NCBI GenBank assembly: GCA_003135055.1
Contig: PLDF01000241.1
Span: forward strand, 1,444-35,613
Origin: Bryobacterales bacterium
GTDB lineage: Bacteria; Acidobacteriota; Terriglobia; Bryobacterales; Bryobacteraceae
Direction of reading: 5' to 3'
DNA: 34,170 nt
A model generated the notes under the pieces. It was not told where the DNA came from. It worked only from the letters and a program-made list of their open reading frames with translations, and did no database searches. This document shows positions 29,936-34,170 of this stretch, in pieces. A program made the translations under genes and the position numbers. Within the stretch, counting starts at the first letter, position 1. Every line of letters begins with the position of its first letter.

Positions 29936-31035
29936 GTGAACCTGCACCGATCCCGCTACCTGCCCACCCGTCGCACCGCTACGTTCCTGCTGTTCGCCCT
30001 TGCGTTCAAAACCATGGCCGTCGCCGGCGAAATCCACGTCGCGGCTGCAGGTGGCGATCTGGAAAAGGTCAGGGTCCTGCTCCGAGGCGCACCTGCTCTA
30101 GTTTCAAGTAAAGATGCCTACGGCGCGACGCCGCTGCATCATGCAGCCGGTAACGGCCGCAAAGATGTAGTGGCATTGCTATTGGCCAATAAGGCCGACT
30201 TAAATGCCAAAGACAACCAGGGCTTTACGCCTTTGCAAGTGGCGCTGCAAGAAGACCGCACAGACGTCGTCGCCCTGCTGGCGGCCAGCGGGGAGGACGT
30301 CACTACCACGGACAACAAGGGCAAGACGCCCTTGCACGATGCGGCGTTTAATGGCCACAAGGAAGCGGCGGAACTGCTGTTGGCGAACAAAGCGAATGTG
30401 AACGCCAGGAATGCCGCCGGCCAAACGCCTTTGCTGCTGGCGGCGGTCGCGGGCCGCAAGGACCTAGCGGAACTGCTCATTACGAATAGGGCCGAGGTCA
30501 ACGCCGGAGAAGCGAAGGGGGCACGCCTTTACACGCGGCCGCGGCTGCTGGTCATAAAGATGTCTCTGAATTACTGCTGGCCAGCGGAGCCGAAGTCAAC
30601 GGCAAAGACAACAACGGCCAGACTGCCTTACATTTCACTGCTTTTGAGTGCCATAAGGATGTCGCTGCTCTGCTTCTCGACAGAAACGCCGACGTCAATG
30701 CCAAGGACCACAATGGCCATGCGCCTTTAGCATGGGCGATCCATGATGGCTGCAAGGACGTCGCGGAAATCCTCTTCGGCAATCTTGGCCAGTTGACGGC
30801 AAGCATTCTGCTTGCCAGAGTCACACTGTCTGGAAAGAGCGGATACCTGGCGAATGTTGCTGGCCGAGAGATGGCTTGGCATAATCGAAATCGATCCGAC
30901 CAGCGCCACCAGCGCAGAAGTCGTTTTTGTACAGAGCCGCATGGGTCCTCCCGCGAGAAGGCGTCACGAACTGCACTCTCGTCGAACGAGCGCAATTCCT
31001 TGGCCAGCTTCCGCCAATCTTCGAACGTCCAATGA
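29936..31035 (+). pseudogene. Secreted ankyrin-repeat protein with poly-G frameshift
   Basis: GTG start with GGAGG 4 nt upstream, then a signal peptide (TATFLLFALAFKTMAVAG) and five ankyrin repeats of about 33 residues (YGATPLHHAAGNGRKDVVAL and so on). At about 30515-30520, inside a run of five G, one base is missing; a sixth G would restore the frame. The next frame continues perfectly as GTPLHAAAAAGHKDVSELLL, TALHFTAFECHKDVAALLL and APLAWAIHDGCKDVAEILF, two to three more repeats. After about 30780 the ankyrin pattern stops where an antisense gene fragment begins, though the frame stays open to 31035. Read straight, translation ends at 30730 with a nonsense tail. It could be a pseudogene, a phase-variable gene or a sequencing error. 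Confidence 0.75.
30727..30942 (-). pseudogene. N-terminal fragment of a HEAT/LRV-protein paralogue, antisense to the ankyrin gene
   Basis: The 71-codon minus-strand frame begins with a signal-peptide-like stretch (TSALVALVGSISIMPSHLSA) and reads NIRQVSALSRQCDSGKQNAC and then RQLAKIAEED. This matches NIYNLAHQCNDLKKQNACRE and LAKLAEQD at the start of the secreted HEAT/LRV protein at 27931. Similarity ends at EED; the rest is the antisense of ankyrin codons. A recombination thus joined the two genes tail to head near 30775. It is too short to carry any of the solenoid. Confidence 0.7.
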
Positions 31036-31349
31036 GTTTACCAGGGAACTTGAACCTTCGGATCTGGGCGTGAGCAGTCAACGGGACGCGCTCAAGCAAT
31101 CCCGAGAGGTCGGGGAACGCGGAGGTGGCCTCGCTCCGCTGGGAGTTTGGGCGCACTTGTGGGTCCTCGCGCAGACGCGGTGAGGCCGGGCAGCCCGTTC
31201 GGACTTTCGCGCGGCGGAATACCCGCGCCTTGCCTTCGTTCGATGCTCGCGAACATCCGTTTAGCACGAGGTTGGTTTTGAGGTTTGCAGAGGCTTCGCG
31301 AGAACCTGCGAGGCTGACTGCGGCGAGCGCTCTCTCGAAGCGCCTGATT
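31036..31349. other. Intergenic, no antitoxin seen
   Basis: I looked here for a VapB antitoxin before the VapC gene and saw none: no small ORF with an AbrB, RHH or Phd pattern, and no overlap with the VapC start. Otherwise nothing recognisable. Confidence 0.45.
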
Positions 31350-31730
31350 ATGGCCTGCCTGCTCGACAGCGGCGTCCTCATCGACATCTCCCGCGGCAGG
31401 ACCGCATCAATCGATTACGTCGATATGCTTCCGGAGCCGTGGGCGATATCCCAGGTCACCGCAATGGAACTCCTCGTCGGAGCAAGGGACAAGCGGGAAG
31501 TTGCGTATCTCGATGCCTTCTTGTCTTCGCATCCGATCGTTCGGCTCAGCGAGTCCCTCGGCAAGAGGGCGTATCGGTTGCTCATGGACTACTCCAAGTC
31601 ACACGGGCTCCATGTATTCGATTCAGTGGTTGCGGCAGCCGCCCTTGAACAAGGCCTCACTCTGGTGACCCGGAACAAGCGGCACTTGGCCATGATCGAT
31701 GGTTTGATCCTGCAAGTGCCGGACTATTGA
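31350..31730 (+). CDS. vapC: VapC-type PIN-domain ribonuclease toxin
   Basis: A 126-residue PIN domain. The acidic residues expected for Mg-dependent RNA cleavage are present: Asp6 in CLLDSGVLIDI, Glu40 in QVTAMELLVGA, and Asp91 in HVFDSVVAAAALEQG, with TRNKRHLAMI following. VapC toxins usually cut tRNA or rRNA and are inhibited by a VapB encoded just upstream. No VapB is visible, so this is an orphan or its partner has decayed. ATG at 31350 matches the family start; the frame is open further upstream but without similarity. Next to it lies a transposase remnant, consistent with an accessory region. Confidence 0.85.
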   Translation: MACLLDSGVLIDISRGRTASIDYVDMLPEPWAISQVTAMELLVGARDKREVAYLDAFLSSHPIVRLSESLGKRAYRLLMDYSKSHGLHVFDSVVAAAALEQGLTLVTRNKRHLAMIDGLILQVPDY

Positions 31731-31779
31731 ACTCCGGGCAGCTCATGGCCGGCTTCAGGCTGATCTCCGAGGTTCGCTG

Positions 31780-32220
31780 CTCGCGGGGCACGGTCGAAAA
31801 CCCCTCATGCTTCGGCTTGGATCGGGGGGCGTGACTTGATATCCAAGAGCGCGAAGTGTGCGGATGAGCTTGGTGGTTCTTCTTTGGGGCGCTTTAGCGT
31901 CGCGTGAGGGACCGTACTCGATGTATTCGACACCCTGGTGAAGGATCTTACAAGTCAGCCGGCACAGGCGATGCGCCACCGCCCAGACGGCCTTGTTGTG
32001 GCCGAGATGCGGTACGATGCGGCGGTAAAGGGCCTGCAGTGCGCTGCCCTTAGTCTTTACCCGCGTTGGCGACCTGGTTCAGGACCCGCCGCATCGCCTG
32101 GTTGCCTTTCGGACTCCGATTGCTCTTGGATACTTCGGTCGACTCTTCCCGTCCGGGGCAGACGCCTACCTACAGATGCCAACTGCCGCGCGGGTTTTCA
32201 TCACCTTTGGTGGCCCGCAG
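31780..32220 (-). pseudogene. IS110-family transposase, C-terminal remnant
   Basis: The minus strand encodes VGVCPGREESTEVSKSNRSP and GNQAMRRVLNQVANAGKD, which is the Transposase_20 region of IS110-type enzymes. A stop at about 32060 follows. In the next frame come GSALQALYRRIVPHLGHNKA and VWAVAHRLCRLTCKILHQGV, the usual C-terminal helices. At least one frameshift and the missing N-terminal DEDD catalytic domain make it inactive. IS110 elements lack terminal inverted repeats, so no ends can be drawn. Confidence 0.75.
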
Positions 32221-32338
32221 GGCCATGACGACAGGTAGTTAACCGGTTGCCAACCATTTGTTAACCTGCGGCCGCTGACGCCGGCAAATCACCCCGGACC
32301 AGCGGTTGTATGTTGCGGCTTGCCGCTACTTGGGCTGG

Positions 32339-32360
32339 ACCCCCTGGTCACCCCCTGGTC
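32339..32360. repeat. 11-bp tandem duplication
   Basis: ACCCCCTGGTC occurs twice head to tail. It is followed by a small hairpin GGTCCC-ACC-GGGACC. Confidence 0.7.
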
Positions 32361-32706
32361 CGCAACGGTCCCACCGGGACCCGTTTACCAGACAACCTGG
32401 TCAGTAGCTTGCGCACTTGGCGGCGAAATTCGCGTTTAATTCCAGTTCAAGAGATTTCGTCTATAGATTCAACAACTTACGCAGATTTCTGAACACCCAT
32501 GCTGTACTCTGGTATTAGCATCCCATGCGTTCACTCCCAAAACCTTCGCGCGCCAACCCCGCCCGTCCCCCTATCCAGTCCACCCTTTTCACCAATCGGC
32601 TTTCGCCGCAAGGCGCCCATCGTCACGCTTCGCGCGATCCCTTCAAAAGTCCGCCGCCGCTGCGCCGGACGCACCCGCAACCCGCTTGCTCTGTCGAATT
32701 CGCCTC

Positions 32707-32860
32707 ATGCCGTTCGCCGCGCCACGCCTGGCTACCCGTAACCCGCATCCTGGAAAATCAGGCCGGCATAGAGGCCGCGTGCGATAGCCTCAGCCGCGCC
32801 ACTGGCTTCGCCGCCTTACCTTCACCGGCCCGCACCCGCCGCTGCCGCCCCCGATTTACC
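32707..32860. repeat. Dispersed direct repeat, copy 2 (154 bp)
   Basis: Same unit as 26144-26295, direct orientation, 6.56 kb apart, with single-base differences. Here it is not beside a recognisable gene. Confidence 0.85.
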
Positions 32861-32934
32861 CTTATATATCAGCGCGATCGGCGCGCCCTCCACACCCCCC
32901 GCTCAGAATCCTCAATTCACCAAACCACGATATG

Positions 32935-33146
32935 CCAAACGACCCTAGTCCCATTTTCGGACACAAAGCAATTGAAGAGACTCTGCGTCTCCGCGTCTCT
33001 GCGTCGAAAGGAAACTGGCCACACTCTCCACATCCGCCGCCTCAGGACCCTCAACATACCAAACGACCCTAGTCCCATTTTCGGACACAAAGCAATTGAA
33101 GAGACTCTGCGTCTCCGCGTCTCTGCGTCGAAAGGAATCTGGCCAC
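32935..33146. repeat. 88-bp direct repeat pair with 124-bp period
   Basis: Copies at 32935-33022 and 33059-33146 differ at one base (GAAACTGG against GAATCTGG). Each contains GACCCTAGTCCCATTTTCGG and the internal microrepeat CTGCGTCTCCGCGTCTCTGC. The 36-bp spacer weakly resembles the bases before the first copy (CCGC-CTCAG-CCTCAA), so the original unit may have been the whole 124 bp. Confidence 0.85.
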
Positions 33147-33315
33147 GCCGCCGGACCCTCCCCTACCCCCGTCTGTGGGTATGGCCATGCCCAACTGCGG
33201 TTACCAGCGCGCTAGCTCCTTGGTTTCCCAGTAGTTCCACTTTTTTATGCGCCCCTGGAGCGCAACGTGCAGGTAACATTCGCGCCGCCGCCTGCGCCTA
33301 GAAGGTATCATTCAC

Positions 33316-34170
33316 ATGGCTGCTCACCGTATTTTCAACTACTTCGGGCGAATTCTGATTGCCTGGCTGGCCGTTATGGCGCTCGCCGCCTCCGAACATC
33401 ACGGCGTCGTGAAGGCCAACGGCATGCTGGTCCCCGGCGCGACTGTCACCGCCACGCAGGCAGATAAGAAACCCATCGTCACCACCACCGACGATAATGG
33501 CGCGTACAGTTTCGACGACCTTCCGGATGGCATCTGGACGATCACCGTGGAGATGCTGGGGTTCGCCAAAACCTCGCGCGAGGTCGGCGTTACGGCCGAG
33601 GCGGCCAGCCCGCAGTGGGATCTGAAAGTTGAATCGTTGAGCGCCCTGAATGCCGATCTTGAGGCGGCCAGGAAACCCGCGCCGGCTCCTGCGGCTACGC
33701 CAGCTACGCCTGCCGCTACGGCAACTACGGCAGCTACACCTGCACCGGCAGGGGCTGCTCCGGCGAAGCCCGCAGCCACTCAGCCGGCAACTGCTGCCGC
33801 CACCACACCCAAAGCCCCGGCCAGGCCCTCCTTGCGCGCCGCCCAACAGAATGTGCAAAATGGCCGCGGCGGATTTCAGCGTCTGGATGTCAACTCTTCC
33901 GGCGATCAGGCGGATGCCGGCGCGGGCGTCGATCTGGCCGGCGGCGACGTAAATCAAAGCACCCAGGATGCGCTCGTCGTGGGTGGCAGCGTTTCCGACG
34001 CCCTTGGGATGCCGCAACAAAACGACTGGGGCTTTGGCGGCCGCGGTGGCATGGATATGGGCGGCTTGGGAATCAACGGTGACGGCGCTGGCGGTCCCGG
34101 CGGTCCTGGCGGCTTCGGTGGCCGCGGCGCCGGCGGTCCCGGCGGCGGTGGTCCCGGCGGCCCCGGCGGC
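33316..34170 (+). CDS. Carboxypeptidase-regulatory-like domain protein, partial (TonB-receptor/Oar-like)
   Basis: The first 285 codons of a protein that runs off the window. A signal sequence (YFGRILIAWLAVMALAAS) is followed by a CarboxypepD_reg-like beta sandwich (VVKANGMLVPGATVTATQAD, TTDDNGAYSFDDLPDGIWTI) at about residues 30-100. An Ala/Thr/Pro-rich linker follows (about 120-175), and then a Gly-rich stretch of GPGG and GGRG units to the edge. Acidobacterial proteins of this kind often continue as a TonB-dependent outer-membrane beta barrel; that part is not in the window. ATG at 33316 is preceded by AGAAGGT about 9 nt upstream. Confidence 0.8.
   Translation, partial: MAAHRIFNYFGRILIAWLAVMALAASEHHGVVKANGMLVPGATVTATQADKKPIVTTTDDNGAYSFDDLPDGIWTITVEMLGFAKTSREVGVTAEAASPQWDLKVESLSALNADLEAARKPAPAPAATPATPAATATTAATPAPAGAAPAKPAATQPATAAATTPKAPARPSLRAAQQNVQNGRGGFQRLDVNSSGDQADAGAGVDLAGGDVNQSTQDALVVGGSVSDALGMPQQNDWGFGGRGGMDMGGLGINGDGAGGPGGPGGFGGRGAGGPGGGGPGGPGG

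Larger units (their letters stand above)
32221..33315. other. Repeat-rich region without a convincing gene
   Basis: About 1.1 kb. A 258-codon plus-strand frame (32525-33301) is open, but it runs through the dispersed repeat and both 88-bp direct repeats and has no domain or ribosome binding site, so I leave it out. Contents: an 11-bp tandem duplication (32339-32360), copy 2 of the 152-bp repeat, and an 88-bp direct repeat pair. The promoter of the last gene should lie near 33200-33300. Confidence 0.55.

Noticed and set aside
31036..31349. VapB antitoxin before vapC
   Set aside because: No small ORF with an antitoxin pattern or overlap with the vapC start could be found.
32935..33146. Possible CRISPR-like array
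   Set aside because: Only two copies, the unit is too long (88 bp), there are no further spacers and no cas genes.
32525..33301. 258-codon plus-strand frame
   Set aside because: It crosses the 152-bp dispersed repeat and both 88-bp repeats, is rich in Arg/Pro/Ser, and has no start signal or known domain.
33990..34170. Gly/Pro-rich tract as a non-coding repeat
   Set aside because: It stays in frame with the carboxypeptidase-regulatory-like protein for its whole length, so it is a low-complexity coding segment.

Overview
The window looks like a GC-rich Gram-negative soil bacterium, most probably an Acidobacteriota of the Solibacter/Bryobacter type. This is an inference from gene content: a large secreted/outer-membrane protein starting with a carboxypeptidase-regulatory-like domain, PD40 and ankyrin repeat secreted proteins, a DUF433/DUF5615 pair, many SAM methyltransferases, and many small palindromic intergenic repeats. 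No rRNA, tRNA or CRISPR array was recognised.

Left part (1-2.6 kb): a decayed methyltransferase pseudogene, about 1 kb of gene-poor DNA, and a plus-strand methyltransferase whose start codon lies in an in-frame tandem duplication. From 14.7 kb down to 2.6 kb runs a minus-strand surface-glycan cluster. In transcription order it encodes a UDP-glucuronate 4-epimerase-like enzyme, a signal-peptide membrane-anchored protein, a methyltransferase, a polyprenyl-phosphate-type GT2 glycosyltransferase, an AsnB-like amidotransferase, two tandem copies of a GT-C-like polytopic membrane protein, a radical SAM/SPASM enzyme and a last methyltransferase. Several genes overlap by 1-14 nt, so they are probably translationally coupled. 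The two membrane-protein genes are a tandem duplication. Fragments of the methyltransferase 5' end and of a third membrane-protein 3' end remain between the genes and record how the cluster was rearranged.

Middle part (15.4-25.3 kb): an FkbM methyltransferase with its own promoter, a coupled pair of small four-helix (SMR/EamA-type) transporters, signal peptidase I, mannose-1-phosphate guanylyltransferase, a DUF433/frameshifted DUF5615 toxin-antitoxin-like pair, a secreted alpha/beta hydrolase, and a minus-strand operon of PIG-L deacetylase, GT4 glycosyltransferase and a GH100-like glycosidase. Most of these fit envelope glycan, sugar-nucleotide and secretion functions.

Right part (25.3-34.2 kb): an accessory region. 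It holds a truncated ORF cut by a dispersed repeat of about 152 bp, two secreted repeat-protein genes in one operon (ankyrin plus PD40 propeller; ten 26-residue HEAT/LRV-like repeats), and a divergent secreted ankyrin gene frameshifted at a G run. The ankyrin gene runs into an antisense fragment of a paralogue of the HEAT/LRV gene. An orphan VapC toxin, an IS110-type transposase remnant and a repeat-rich kilobase follow. The window ends inside the carboxypeptidase-regulatory-like domain protein.
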